Source: Phocoena phocoena (Eukaryota > Chordata > Mammalia > Artiodactyla > Phocoenidae). Taken from it: a stretch of DNA of 64,000 nt. Location of the stretch: contig NC_089222.1 of the NCBI RefSeq assembly GCF_963924675.1, positions 117,087,316 to 117,151,315 on the forward strand, in the 5' to 3' direction. Below the pieces are notes generated by a model. It saw only the letters and a list, made by a program, of their open reading frames with translations, did not search any database and was not told where the DNA came from. Position 1 is the stretch's first letter. Every line of letters begins with the position of its first letter. Below, in pieces: positions 49,031 through 62,315 of this stretch. Made by a program: the position numbers and the translations under genes.

Positions 49031-49175
49031 TCCCCTTAGTCACTGAAGGTGATAAAATAACACACCTGATAGGGCATTTGTAAGGACTAAATGAAATATT
49101 GCAAATGAAAGACTTAAAACACAGACTGGCATATAGTAATTACTCATTATGTACTTGTTATTATTATTATTAGAA
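49031..49175 (+). repeat. MIR SINE 3' part, plus strand
   Basis: tgatagggcatttgtaagga, ctaaatgaaatattgc, acagactggcatatagtaat and a TTATTATTATTATTAG tail match the MIR core and tail. Confidence 0.65.
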
Positions 49176-50711
49176 AAAACAGGATTAATGCATAGACCAT
49201 AAATGTTATGACTCGCGACAACACTTTTATGATTACGGCTGATTGTAAGCTTACATAATTGTGCCTTGTCAATAATGGGCACACACACACAATTAAACAA
49301 TTATCCAGTAAATTAGATTGGTATTGCAACTTATCTGAATGATGCAATTTTTTTAAATTGTAGTTTGTTAAAACAAACAAAATCTAGTTGCCCTTTGATT
49401 ATGTCCACTTAAAATTTCAGTCAACTATTGTGTGTAGCAAAGTGTGATTTGTTGCTTTGTTGGAGATTTATTTTTTTAATAAAATGTTTATTATTCAATG
49501 GAAACACAAAGAGGGCACATCAGTAAAATATGGAACATGTTATTTAATTAGATAAATCCTCAAGTTAACTTAAAAATACACTATATGTTGTTGAGAGGAC
49601 TTTGAACGACAATGTTGAGTTCGAGACTATGACCCATGCCAAGTAGGCATCCTGAAGGATAAAGAACTTAAACAACTCCTCTCTCTGTAGCTTTCTGTAT
49701 CTGACCCAGAGCAGCATGTCTTCAAAGCAGCCTGGTGTAACGCATTTTTGTGCGTAATGGCTATCTGTTCCTTCTGTTGTCCTAGATAATTGCTATAAAA
49801 ATACCTGTGCTTCATCACAGTCGTTCAGTTAATTTTTTTCCTCTTACTACTATTTTTGATCTATGATTTCTACAAATTTGGAAAAAAACAAAGATGATTA
49901 AAAATATTGCTTGAAGACTTGCAGATCAGAGGAGTTTACTTCCCTCACCCTGAAGACAGGCTCCAAAGGTTTCCTTTCATTGTTCATCTTAAAAAAAGTA
50001 GAGGGTATTAGGACACTGGTGAAGGTAATGCAATAGGAAAACCTATAAACATTTCATAAGTTTCTCTCTTCAACTTATCCGTGAAAGATTCCATCACTTA
50101 TGACAAGGAAGTTTTCTTACGATGATTACAGGGCCCTAATTTAATGTGCTGTGGGACAAGTTGGGTACTGTTTCTCTGCTACCCAGAGGTCCTAAGCAGT
50201 CACAAATACTGGAGCAGGATTTCTGCCCCTAGGAACGTATCTCTAATGCATTTTATTTAACTTTAAATGTCACAAACTGAGATTCAAAATTTCTGGGGAT
50301 ATCTGACAAACTATTTGAGGGGGATTAGAAAAGTGAAATTACATAAGCGTCCGTGGTTTTGTTTAAGAATGTGGGAAGTTTGTGAGCAGATGCCTAAGTG
50401 ACAGAGAGGAGAGAGAATGTATCTATTGCTTGGAGTCAGAGGCCTGTAGAGTGAAGGGCTGAGGCAGAACCTGAAGGGGCTATTTTCAAGAAGGACTGAC
50501 AGACAGTAGAGGTGCAGGCAGCACTGCTTAAATCCCTAAGCAAAATGTGAAGAGCCTTCTACTTGTTTCTGCCTGGAACACACATATAATACATCGAGGG
50601 TCTTACACATCAGTGTTTTCCAGGTAGGCACCAATAATGGTCCCAATTCACCTTCAAATGTCATTATACAAAGGTCATCATTGTGGAGCTAATGAGTGAT
50701 AGAAGGCATTA
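49176..50711. other. unique sequence, no gene seen
   Basis: AT-rich; no exon or repeat recognised. Confidence 0.4.
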
Positions 50712-50867
50712 TGAGATGAACTTTTTACCCCCAAAATTCATATGTTAAATCCCTAACTCCCAATACCTCAGAATGTGAATATATTTAGAGACAGGGTCTT
50801 TAAAGAGGTGATTAAATTAAAATGAGTCCGTTAGAGTGGGCCATAATCGTATAAGGACACAACTACC
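50712..50867 (+). mobile_element. MLT1-like (MaLR) LTR fragment
   Basis: Reads tttacccccaaaattcatat, gttaaatccctaactccca, tatttagagacagggtcttt and aaagaggtgattaaattaaa in the order of the 5' half of MLT1-class LTRs (ERVL-MaLR). The 3' half is missing. Confidence 0.6.
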
Positions 50868-51055
50868 CAATCCTGGGTAAATTAGTTAACATTTCTGTGC
50901 CTCTATTTCTTCATCAGTGGAGATAACAAGGCCAATCTCATAGGGCATTTGTAGGGATTAAATGGATTAATGTATGATTAATTAAATGAATTGATGTCTA
51001 TAAAGTATCAAATTATGCCAAGAATACAGTGATGTATGTGTTAGCTGTTATTATT
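50868..51055 (+). repeat. MIR SINE, plus strand
   Basis: ctgggtaaattagttaacat, ttctgtgcctctatttcttc, atcagtggagataacaaggc, caatctcatagggcatttgt and agggattaaatggattaatg follow the MIR core. It starts right where the MLT1-like LTR is broken. Confidence 0.75.
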
Positions 51056-51059
51056 TTTA

Positions 51060-51215
51060 TTATTATTATCACTATGGGCAGACACTAGTCAAAGTGTTGA
51101 CTCAATCTTCACAAAGGTAACTGCAACATGGTGAGGTCAATTCTGTTACTCAAGATCACACCATTAGTAAATGGTAGACTCCAAATCTGACATTAAGGAT
51201 TTCAGGCCCATAGAT
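51060..51215 (-). repeat. MIR SINE, minus strand
   Basis: actcaatcttcacaaaggta, tcaagatcacaccattagta and aatggtagactccaaatct are reverse-complement MIR words. It lies tail-to-tail with the preceding plus-strand MIR. Confidence 0.55.
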
Positions 51216-53960
51216 TATTGTGCTCCACAGAAACAAAGCCTTTATTTACAAAGCATTACAAAATGCCAAATAGCTCACTAAACAGAAGGTGTATTTATGT
51301 TTACAAGATTTACATTAATCCAAGTGACTTCTCAAAATGATAAATTTACAAATTTTTTAAAAATTCATTTATTACTGCATTCTGAGTGGAGAATGATACT
51401 ATTTAGACAGTGTGTTGAAGCAATAAGCTTCTCTCTTTTTCTAAAGACATATTATCTATTAATACTAAGTAATTAAGGGAAACATTCAATGAGAAACATT
51501 TGATTAAGGTAAACAGAAATAAATAGCTTTTAAAATATATTCAGAATGCTTTAGCACATGCATTTAAAAATATTCCGTATTTTTGATTCTTAAAAATTTA
51601 TTCAAGAAGTAGAAATATCTGAATTTCAGATTGAGCAATGCATTCTGAAAGAAATACTAATTGTGTTGTTTCCATTTACAAGTCCTTTAATTCACAAACA
51701 AGTTGTTACATTTGATAGAAGAAGGCATTTTATATTTCATCTGGTGTGCATGTATTTGGACTGAGAAATATTTCCTCACTTTCTTTAAGTACAAAATTAT
51801 AAGTGCATAGTGGTGGTCTGTGAAAGAGAAAAACAGAGAGAAAAAATAACTATTAGTGAAACAGCAAATTTATTTTCTTCTCATAAATATTGGAATACCC
51901 TATGCCTGTGACTAACTCGTTCTCTAAATGCAGGGAGTTGAGATAAACCTCTGGGATCATTTCTACTCCATCTAATTTGTCTACATAGGGATGAATAGAC
52001 ACAGTATTTGTGAGAAAGAAAAAATGCTCTGTGCTTCAACATCTTCTCTCTTTGCTGCTTCACTGGAAAACTTACATTGAATGGGAAATATTTTTGGATA
52101 CTGAAATAGCTGAAAACTGAACTCAACTCTTAGTGGCTGGGCCACTTCTTCTACCATGAAAGCCACCATGGAAGAGTTGGGCTGAATTGCACAGACAGTT
52201 TTGCCAAATATTTTAATCAATCCTCTGCCACCTGCTAAAATGGAAATAATAACATTTAAAGTATTCTATATCTTGGAGAAATTGTGTATTTGGTATTTGA
52301 AGGTTTCTGAGAAGTCACGTCACTGTGGTGAATCAGGCATCCTGTCTCGTGATTTATCTTCCTGTTAATGTCTTGAAAACTTCAAAACAGCAATCAACTA
52401 GAATAAGCAAAGATTGGTCAAAATTCAGGAAAGGAGCTAAAGGAAAAAGTGGTGTAATAAGTGGAAATTTCCTGTATCAGCCATACTAACTTAGTCAAGG
52501 AAAAGGGAGCAATTCAACTGCACAGGTGCTGGTAGTTTGCCTTTATTCATATGCACTGCTCTAGTTCAAGAGATATATTGTTGTCTGTCTCCTTCTAGCT
52601 TGATTAAGACATTGTTGAACACGTTTTAAAAATATCAACAGTGTTGTTAGGTTAAATTCTTCCATTTTAAATCAATTTCCTATATCTGCTAATATTTGAA
52701 AAGTAATAAAATATGAACATATTCATCTTTAATTCTAAAAGCTGATATAGAATACTACAATATTTTCCACTGGAAATAATAAATGCATCTAGGAATTTTA
52801 ATTTTAATAGTATAGAAGTAAATATGAAATGACAGTACCTCAATTTGATAAGATTCTGATTCTTAGATATTAGCAAAAGTAGCTTTTTGATAAATTGTCG
52901 GAGTTCAGAACATAATCGAAAAATCAGATGTAATCCTTTCTCCATTATTAAGAAATAAGTGGAAGAATGACTTTACCACTTCCCCTAACAAATACATATA
53001 TACTTATGTCAATTTTTAATCTAGCCTGCTACAGCCTTTATTCAGTGAGTGAGCCTTCAATGTTATGGATATCCCTGATCCACCTAATTTTTAAGTTGTC
53101 ATCATAGGACAAGGGTGTTATTAGACTTATTAATAAATTACCTCAGTCATTAAGTAATTGTTCTATTCACATATTCATAATACAATATTATGGCAAGTGT
53201 GCTCTTATTTTCTACAAAAAAATAAAAGCTCATAACCCTGTTACCATTGAAATATGTTCAATATAGTAAATGTATATTCTTATTAAATATTCCACATTTT
53301 ACCAAGCTTCTGCAAGCATTACAAAACAGTTTAGTCAGGTTCATTATGCCTACCAAAGTGAAGTTTTACCAAAACATATGAGAAAAATTAATTTTCTTTG
53401 TTTTTACATTGTGAAAAGCCTATCTGGTTCTACTACCAGGACTCTGATTTTGAGATCATTTATCCTATGTTATTAATAGTTCCTTCTCCCCGAATCAAAA
53501 TTTTTAAACTCTATAATTTAGAAAAAACTATGTGATATATGTTGAACTATCATAGGAAGAAGACTATTTAGTGGATTTTTTTAATTTAAAAAAAGAGCAC
53601 TGAATATTGCATTTCTAATGCTTTGTTTACCACAAATTAGCAGAAATGAGCACAGTACATTGATAAAGTATAAACTTTAATAAAAAATAATAGAAGAAAT
53701 CCAAGGGTTAAAAAATCTCTCTAAAATTCAAATACAATTAGCTTTTAATTTTAATCCATATATATTCTACCAAATTACAGGGAATAGACGTGCTTCTTTA
53801 TTTAAAAAAGCTCCCTAGGGCTTTTGTACAACATATCACCACATCTATGCATCTAGTATTTTTAAAACTTACTTAGGATAAGGTTCCCAGCATCAACAAA
53901 GGTGTCTGTTCCTACCTGCCAGATGATCAGGTAAAAAGAATAGAATGGTCTTGCCTCAGT
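51216..53960. other. unique sequence, no recognised gene
   Basis: AT-rich. At 51,881-52,220 two overlapping minus-strand frames (81 and 79 codons) plus a third-frame stretch form a patchwork that might be a decayed coding sequence, but no protein was recognised. Nothing else stands out. Confidence 0.35.
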
Positions 53961-53969
53961 AGTGGGGGT

Positions 53970-56305
53970 AGTTAACCCTAAACTTAGCACTACTCCAGTC
54001 CTGCCTAAAACACCTTGAAGGCAGGACCTGAAAGAATCAACCTGTTTAAAAGCAACTTAACAGCATCTTGAGAATTAACCTGAAGAATATTTATAAGAAT
54101 ACAAAAATATGGAGCACCTAACATGATGAAATACACAGTCTGGTGTCTAATCAAGAATTACCAAGCATGCAAAGCAGCAGGAAAATGGAACCATATGAGG
54201 GTCAACCAATTGAAACCACCCGAGAACTAGCATAGATGTGAGAATCAGCAGACAAAGGTATTCAAAGAGTCATTATAACTGTATTTCATATGTTCAAATA
54301 GCTAGGTAGAGACATAAGAGATATTAAGAGAGTCAAATCAAACTTCCATAGGTGAAAACTATAATATCTGAGAGGAAAAATACCCCGGATAGGATAAATA
54401 TCAACCTAGACATTGCAGAAGAAAAGAATAGTGAACTTGAAGACACAGCAGCAGAAACTATTCAAAATGAAATGTAGGGAGTAAATGAAATTTAGAACTT
54501 CACAGAGTATCAGTGAACTGTGGGACAACTTCAAGCAGCCTAATAAACTTGAAATTAGAGTCCCCAAAGGGAGAGGAGAGAGTAGGGGCATAGAAAAAGA
54601 TATTTCAAAAAGAGTTAAAAATTTACATAAAATCTGATGAAATCCGTAAACCCATGGATCCAATAAGGTCAAACAGTAAACACAAGAGATATGCAAAAAA
54701 ATTCCAAAAAGCCACATTGAATCAAACTGCTTAAAATCAGTGATAAGGAGAAAATCTTAAAACCAGCCAGAGAAAAGAGGCTTATTTTCCTCATAGGAAA
54801 AAGGAAGGATAGTAATATATTTCTCATTAAGATCAATGCATGGTCTAAGACTGTACAGCAACATTCTTAACGTACTGAAAGTAAAACAACGACAACTGTC
54901 AAACTAGAATTCTATACACAGAGAAATTATCTTTCATAATAAAGACGTCATAAAGACTTTTTCAGACACACAAAAGTTGAAAGAATTCACAACTATCAGA
55001 TCCTACAAAAAAATCTTAAAGGAACTCCTTTTGTTATAAGGTAAATTATACCAGATGGAAATACGCATCTACATAAGGGTTAGAAGTGCACCAGAAATGG
55101 TAACGATATGGAAAAAATATATAAGACTTTTCCTAATGATTTATATGTCTTTAGTGGACATAACTCTTTGAAGAAAAGTGATGCATTGTATTATAGAGAT
55201 CTTAGTATATGTATAATTAAAACGTATGCCAATAACAGCACAAGAGAGAAATGGAAGTATACTACTGTAAGGCTCTCATGTTATATGTAAAGTAGTAAAA
55301 TTCACTTGAAGGTACACTGTGATAAAATAAAGATTATAATATAAACCCCAAAGAAACCACTAAAATAATCAAACACTTACAGATAATAAACCCACAAAGA
55401 AGATCAAATGTAATCATAAGACTCCTCAATTTACTAAAAGGCAGACAATGAGAAATTGGGAACAAAGAACAGATGGGACAAACAGAAAACAAAATAGCAA
55501 GATGATAGATTTAAACCCAAATATATCTACAATTACATTAAATTTAAAGATGCAGATACCCTCAATTAAATGGCAGAGGTCATCAACATCATTTGTCATT
55601 TGAGAAATGCAAATTAAAAACACAGTGAGCTACCACTACACAAGTATTAGAACAGCAAAAATAAAAAACAAACAACAAAAAAACTGTTGAAGGTGCAGTT
55701 TTTGGTGTAAGAGAGCAGTAGAACTCTGATAAGTGCCAGTGGGAAAACAAAATGTACAGTCACCTTGGAAAAGTCTGTCAGTTTCTTATAAAGTTAAACA
55801 TACACTCACAATATGACCCCACAATCTCTCTTCTAGGTGTTTATCTAAGAGAAACGAAAACGTATGTTCACATAAAAACCTGCAGGCAAATATTTATGTT
55901 GGCTTTGGTCATGGACAGATATCAAAAATTATGAACAAATTATATTTCCTCCAACTGGTGAATGGATAAAGGAACTGTGGTATATCCATACAATAAAATA
56001 CTATTCATCAATAACATTCCACTGATATAGGCAACAACATGGATGAATTTTAAATGTCTAAAGCTAAGTGAAAGAAGCCATACTTATAGGGCAACATACT
56101 ATATGATTCCATTTATATAATGTTCTGGAAAGGGCAAATCTAGGTGCAGAGGTTGTCAGAGAGTGGGCATGGGGAGTTGGAAATAAAGGGAAATAAAGGC
56201 AGTTTTTATGATTGATGGAAATGTTCTGTATCTTAACTGTGGTGGTGGTTATATGACTCTATGCACTTATTAAAACTCATAGAACTGTATACCAAAACGA
56301 GTATG
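53970..56305 (+). mobile_element. old L1 (L1M-type) with ORF2 almost completely deleted
   Basis: Order seen: 5' part (gaattaccaagcatgcaaag), mutated ORF1 (about 54,260-55,040, ending ggaactcctttt), the ORF1-ORF2 spacer (55,046-55,520), the first codons of ORF2 (caattacattaaatttaaag at about 55,529, corresponding to the endonuclease N-terminus), then an abrupt jump at about 55,580 to the ORF2 C-terminus (catcatttgtcatttgagaa) and a 3' UTR ending agaactgtataccaaaacga. Roughly 3 kb of ORF2 is absent. No reading frame survives. A younger SINE is inserted at its 3' end. Confidence 0.75.
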
Positions 56306-56313
56306 TTTTACTT

Positions 56314-56533
56314 TTTTTTTTTTTTTTTTTTTGCGGTACGCGGGCCTCTCACCGCTGTGGTCTCTGCCGCTGCGGAGCACAGGCTGCGGACGCGCGGACG
56401 CGCAGGCTCAGCAGCCATGGCTCACAGGCCCAGCCACTCCGCGGCACGTGGGATCCTCCCAGACCAGGGCACGAACCCGCGTCCCCCGCATCGGCAGGCG
56501 GACCCCCAACCACTGCACCGCCAGGGAAGCCCC
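56314..56533 (-). mobile_element. CHR-2-like SINE, minus strand, inserted at the end of the old L1
   Basis: T tail, gcggtacgcgggcctctcac, and a ccgccagggaagcccc head. Target-site duplication ttttactt at 56306-56313 and 56535-56542. It carries a local tandem duplication of ggacgcgc (within gcggacgcgcggacgcgcag) not seen in the other copies. GC-rich and little decayed. Confidence 0.92.
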
Positions 56534-56544
56534 ATTTTACTTAT

Positions 56545-57939
56545 TAAGTAAAGTTTTTAAAAGTAGATTTAGTTCACCTTTTCTCAGGAAGTCATCCAGG
56601 TACCTCCACTTGAATATTCCTCTCAGTCCCTAAGTTTGAGAGCCTAGTCCACTGGAAAAGCTCAGAAGAACTACGTTGTTTGTGTAGTCTCTATCATAGT
56701 TCGTTACAGATAGCTAATTACTGATTGAGTAGATATACAGTTTAGTCTGGACCATAAGGCATCATATTTTTATGACTCACATTCCCAATGATTTGGCAGT
56801 GCTAATTCTCATTCATTGCACATTATCTGTATGGACAGATCTAAATGGGAAAAGCAACTAAATGGTTACTGCAATTATCTAGGTAATTAAACTTTAAAGC
56901 ACATATTTCATCCAAGCATCTGTTAGCATCCACAGCCAACAGGGAACGTTAAGAGTTTTGTTAATCACCCACAAAATGTATTTTAGGGTTTTTTTTGCCC
57001 TGAGTAGAAGTAATTGCATCTAAATTTTGTAAATTTAGTAAATTTTCATAGTCTATCCACTGTTTAGATTTTACATAAAAATTAAAATGACATGCATGCT
57101 TATTTTTTTTCTCTGTGGCCTATCCCAATGACTTTACCGCATTTCTTACTTAACCAATGAAGGAGTTGTATATAACATTTGTCCGTGTAAAACACGATTA
57201 AGGAGACAGTGAATCAAATATAATAGTGGACATACCCGTCTGCCTTTACACTTTCTTTTCCACTTATAAGTGACTTGAAAAAGAGAAATAAATGGAGCAA
57301 CCTATGACTGTTGGGTCACCGACATTCTGTGTCAAGGTGGTAACATCATGTAGTGAGGCAGAAGATTTGAAAATGTTCTTTCTATGAATATAAAAAAGCC
57401 ACTTGTTTAAAGTGCAGATAGTTGTCTATACATGGATAGTGTTTATGAAAAACAAAAATCGGGGAGAAAGTATTCAACATAAAGGAAAATCTAAGTTGAA
57501 TATTCTACAAAAGATGAAATATAGTGAGTCATTAATTTACAGTTAAAAAGAGAAAAATTGCTTATAACCAGGTACATGATGTTGCACAGCTCCAAGTCCA
57601 ATGTGATCACATTATTATCTATGTGAACAGTGACCCTTGAAGCTACTATTGTAGTGAATAAGCTGCATGATTCTACACAAAAAGCCTGCTTATACTTCAA
57701 TGTAAATAGTTAAATTCAGGATTCAACTGTAGCATGTGTGACTATAAGTAAGTATGACAAAATATTAAGTGTTATCTCTTAGTTGTAGGATTATATATGA
57801 ATTAAATTTTCCAAATGTCCCACAATGGGAATAATTGACTATATTAATTAGTGAAAAACTGTTATTCCTATAAAAAGAGCAGCAACTAAAAGCAAAGAAA
57901 ACAACAAATGAAAAAAGCCAAGAAAAGTTTGGCTTCGAG
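56545..57939. other. unique sequence, no gene seen
   Basis: AT-rich with no recognised repeat or exon. Confidence 0.4.
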
Positions 57940-58105
57940 TCATTGCAAAGGCACTTCTCAGCTGAAAAACCTTAGACATGTTATAAAGCCTCTGAGTTTC
58001 TGTTCCCTTACTAGTAAAACAAAGAAAATACTTAACTCACGGAGTTGTTGCAAAAATTGTAAAAATAGCATTTGGGATGTAGTAGATGCTAAATAAATTT
58101 AATCA
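57940..58105 (+). repeat. MIR SINE, plus strand
   Basis: aaccttagacatgttataaa, gcctctgagtttctgttccc, ttgttgcaaaaattg and gggatgtagtagatgctaaa are MIR-type words in order. Confidence 0.65.
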
Positions 58106-59123
58106 CTATAATTCATCTTGAAAGAAGTTCACTAATATTAAACAAACTTCTCTGGGATATCCTTTCCAAGAAGTCATCAATCCTTTGTACACAATAATGT
58201 TTCCTTAAATCACATGCATCATCCAAAACATGCATCTTGGATAAAAACTAAAAATCCTCCTTCTTATATACTAGTTCCCTAAAGGAGAAGGTTAAATTGA
58301 GTTTAGGGCAAATAACTCACAAGATAAATTCCACTTTATGAGATAAATTTGCAATCAATGCAGATTTCTTTTTCTGAAGTTCTTAACTCTGCTGAGAGTC
58401 TTCCTATATCCCCCAAAACTGATGCGTGAGGATTCTGATCACTACATTATAAGAGTGGGAAGTGTGGTAGAAGTGAATAGAGAGTTTGGATAAGAAGTTT
58501 ACAAAGTATTAATGAATGGAACTTTGACAAAAAGGTAGGAGTGTTTTTATGGTTGGAGAATGTGACATAGTTTCACAGAATTATTGGGAATAAAGCATTT
58601 TATTGATGAATTACCTTAGCAAAACAGGCCGATATTTTTCATATAATTATGGGCTGGGCCAGTCTATTGCTTGAGCTGTGTATTTATAGATAAAAGGAGG
58701 TATAAGAAGAGTTAAATTGGGGACCAACAAAAGAAGGGAATAAAAATGAAACGAAAGGATTGCTACTAACTGAGCATCTGCTATGAGCCGAATGTATACT
58801 TCACATATATAATGTCACTGAAAACATATGGAACATATTGCAAGGCAAATATAGAAAGAAAAGCAACTATTTTGTGAACGCAGGTTGATTGTAAAATGCA
58901 TTTATATTTATATATTTATTTATGTAATGTACTTTTAATCAAATTTTATTAAGATTTGTATCAATTATTGGGTATTTATATAATAACTATAATTGTATCT
59001 TACAGCATAGTTAGTGAAAATATATGTGCTGTAGTTTTTAGGATTATAACCTGAAATTTCTTGCTTACAATGTCCAATTATACTATTACCATTTAAAATT
59101 ATGTCATAACTTTAGGCAAATCA
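58106..59123. other. AT-rich sequence, no gene seen
   Basis: No repeat or exon recognised. Confidence 0.4.
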
Positions 59124-59137
59124 AAAAGATAATCACT

Positions 59138-59352
59138 GGGCTTCCCTGGTGGCGCAGTGGTTGAGAGTCCGCCTGCCGATGCAGGGGACACGGGTTCGTG
59201 CCCCGATCTGGGAAGATCCCACATTCCGCAGAGCGGCTGGGCCCATGAGCCATGGCCACTGAGCCTGCGCGTCCGGAGCCTGTGCTCCACAACGGGAGAG
59301 GCCACAACAGTGAGAGGTCCGCGTACCGCAAAAAAAAAAAAAAAAAAAAAAA
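59138..59352 (+). mobile_element. CHR-2-like SINE, complete
   Basis: gggcttccctggtggcgcag head, gggttcgtgccccgatctgg box B region, ending in about 24 A residues. Exact 14-bp target-site duplication aaaagataatcact at 59124-59137 and 59353-59366. Frames of 75-93 codons over it on both strands are not genes. Confidence 0.93.
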
Positions 59353-59366
59353 AAAAGATAATCACT

Positions 59367-60934
59367 TATCTTAATTATCAAATATTTTTTAAAATATTTA
59401 TATAACTGCAACAAAATTTTAATCTAAGATAAATAATTTTAGAAGTAGAATATGAATAAAGTATCTTGTCCCTATATATGGTAAATAAAATATTGAATTT
59501 CTAAAAATATTTAGGTATAGTAACCTCTTTGTTCAATACTCTAATGGTATACAAAAGAAGCTCATTTCCAGTCATCCTAAAACCTTATTCTTATATGAGG
59601 CATAGTTTGCATTACATATAGAAACACACAGTGGCTATTCACACTGTTGACATTTTTTGGAATTCTTTATCTGTGTCACCTCTCAACATTACACAGACCT
59701 AGAGCACCATTTGAGGACCCTCGAGAAAATGGGCTGTGGAGAGTGAAGATGGGGGACAGGCTTCAGAATGAGTGAACAAACTTTGTAAAAATGTAAAACA
59801 GTTTTGCCAAAATTGTTACCTTTAAACGCCCTTCACAGTTCTAGCGTTCCAATCCCCACATTCTCCCAAAGTACCCTTGGCCTTTTAACCAGGCAGTTTA
59901 AAAGACAAAAGATGAAGTGTTAATGACTTCCGCACAAATAGTATAACTGTAAATTGGTTTTCTGAGGTTACTCTCTAAAGACAGTTCTTTGGCTGTTCTT
60001 AACCAAATACTTACCCTCATTAAATCTAAGCTTCATGTATAATATTTTCAAAAGAATATTGAAACTATTTAATGAAATGAAATACTAAATTAACGAAGTT
60101 ACCATGAAGTAAGTAAAGCATAGAGGCCAAAGCTACAAAATTATAGATTTAAATGTTTAATTAATTTGAAAAAGGACAAACGTCTAAATTTATACATAAA
60201 CCCTCATGATACTGGAGTAAATTATTTGAGGAGTTACTTCAATGTTTAATCTCACATTGTCTTGTCAGTCAAAATATTACATTATAGTCATGCAGAACTA
60301 TAAACATAGCTATTTAAAAAACCTAACTTACCCTCAAATTGTTTGAAGTATCCAGACCCTGAAAGATCTGAATTTGAGTGCTCTAGCTTAGCTATTCATT
60401 TATTGCTTTCATTCACAAGTTAATTGTGTCGGCCAGTCAGAATTATATTTTTTAGTTAAATCAATATTTAACTTTAGTAAGATATATTACAAGCCAGACA
60501 ATGTTTAATTAATATTTTGCTGACTTATCAAAATATTTTCAGTCTCTCTGTAGTGGTCTGTTATTTTTGCCACCAAGCATCTATCCCTTTCGGGTAATAT
60601 TACCCTCATCATTCTTTACCCCACTCTCAATCTATAAACTTTGGATGAACTTGATCCCATCTTGTCTCAGAGTTAAGCATAAAACACTGAAAGAACTTAT
60701 TTCCCTGGCCAAGGAGAAGAAAGTAATTCCCCAAGCACAGTGTGAGGTTCAAAGATATGTACTTGCCCAATCAAAATCGGTGAGATGCAGGGGGACCTTA
60801 AAACTTTTTTTTTTTCCCTGAGGGGTGTGAAGTTGGAATCAGGTAGGTATGATAGTTACCTATCATAGTACCTATTACCATCATAGTGTTAGCTAACACA
60901 TGCATCACATCACATAATTACCATTTAGTTTGTG
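59367..60934. other. unique sequence, no gene seen
   Basis: AT-rich. The 84-codon plus-strand frame at 60567-60821 has no recognised domain. Confidence 0.4.
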
Positions 60935-61281
60935 GTGAGAGCATTTAAGATCTACTGTATTAGCAACTTTCAAGTATATAATACAATATCTGTTAACTAT
61001 AATCACTCAGCTGTACATTAGTTCCCCAGAACTTATTCATCTTATAACTGGAAGCTTGTACTCTTTGACCAACATCTCTTTTCCTCCACCTCCCAGGCTC
61101 TAGTTAACCACCATTCTAGTTTCTGTGTCTATAATTTCAGCATTTTTAGCTTCCACATGTGATACCATACAGTATTTCTCTTTCTCTGTCTGACATATCA
61201 CTTAGCATAGTGTGCCCAAGATTCATCCATGTTGTCACAAACTGCTGGATGTCTTCTTCCCTGTGGCTGAATAATATTCCA

Positions 61282-61315
<34 letters not shown>

Positions 61316-61327
61316 CTTCCACATCTT
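60935..61327 (-). mobile_element. old L1 3' part, minus strand (left half of a split element)
   Basis: Plus strand reads aagatctactgtattagcaa, ctgttaactataatcactca, ttagttccccagaacttatt and gctgaataatattccatc, the reverse complement of the 3' UTR and ORF2 end of an L1M-type element. It is interrupted at tccacatctt by the younger L1 and resumes at 63,485. Confidence 0.85.
61283..61312 (+). repeat. (CA)15 microsatellite inside the old L1
   Basis: Fifteen uninterrupted CA units. In related L1s this position holds a tatata/tgtata word, so the microsatellite probably expanded from it. Confidence 0.9.
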
Positions 61328-61748
61328 TTTTTTTTTAACATCTTTATTGGAGTATAATTGCTTTACAATGGTGTTGTTAGTTTCTGCTTTATAACAAAGT
61401 GAATCAGCTATACATATACATATATCCCCATATCTCTTCCCTCTTGCATCTCCCTCCCTTCCACCCTCCCTATCCCACCACTCTAGGTGGTCACAAAGCA
61501 CCGAGCTGATCTCCCTGTGCTATGCGGCTGCTTCCCACTAGTTATTGGTTTTACATTTGGTAGTGTATATATGTCCATGCCACTCTCTCACTTCATCCTA
61601 GCTTACCCTTCCCCCTCCCTGTGTCCTTAAGTCCATTCTCTAGTAGGTCTGCGTCTTTATTCCCGTCATGCCCCTAGGTTCTTCATGACCATTTTTTTTT
61701 CTTTTAGAGTCCATATATATGTGTAAGCATACGGTATTTGTTCTCTTT

Positions 61749-62315
61749 CTAACTTACTTCACTCTGTATGACAGACTCTAGGTCCATCCACGTCACTACA
61801 AATAACTCAATTTTGTTTCGTTTTATGGCTGAGTATTCCATTATATATATGTGCCACATCTTCTTTATCCATTCATCTGTCGATGGACACTTAGGTTGCT
61901 TCCATGTCCTGGCTAATGTAAACAGAGCTGCAATGACCATTGTGGTACATGACTCTTTTTGAATTATGGTTTTCTCAGGGTATATGCCCAGTAGTGGGAT
62001 TGCTGGGTCATATGGTAGTTCTATTTGTAGTTTTTTAAGGAACCTCCATACTGTTCTCCACAGTGGCGGTATCAATTTACATTCCCACCAACAGTGTAAG
62101 AGGGTTCCCTTTTCTCCACACCCTCTCCAGCATTTATTGTTTCTAGATTTTTTGATGATGGCCATTCTGACTGGTGTGAGATGATATCTCATTGTAGTTT
62201 TGATTTGCATTTCTCTAATGATTAGTGATGTTGAGCATTCTTTCATATGTTTGCTGGCAATCTGTATACCTTCTTTGGAGAAATGTCTTTGGAGAAATTT
62301 AGGTCTTCTGCGCAT
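61749..62315 (-). pseudogene. L1 ORF2 C-terminal remnant
   Basis: 188-codon open stretch of the young minus-strand L1 with the Cys-rich segment ([16 protein letters not shown]) and the [11 protein letters not shown] and IPLLGIYPE motifs. It is the very C-terminus of ORF2p, without any catalytic domain. Confidence 0.85.

Noticed and set aside
53970..56305. HAL1 (half-L1) identity for the old element
   Set aside because: The ORF1-ORF2 spacer and the beginning of ORF2 are present, so an internally deleted L1 explains it better.
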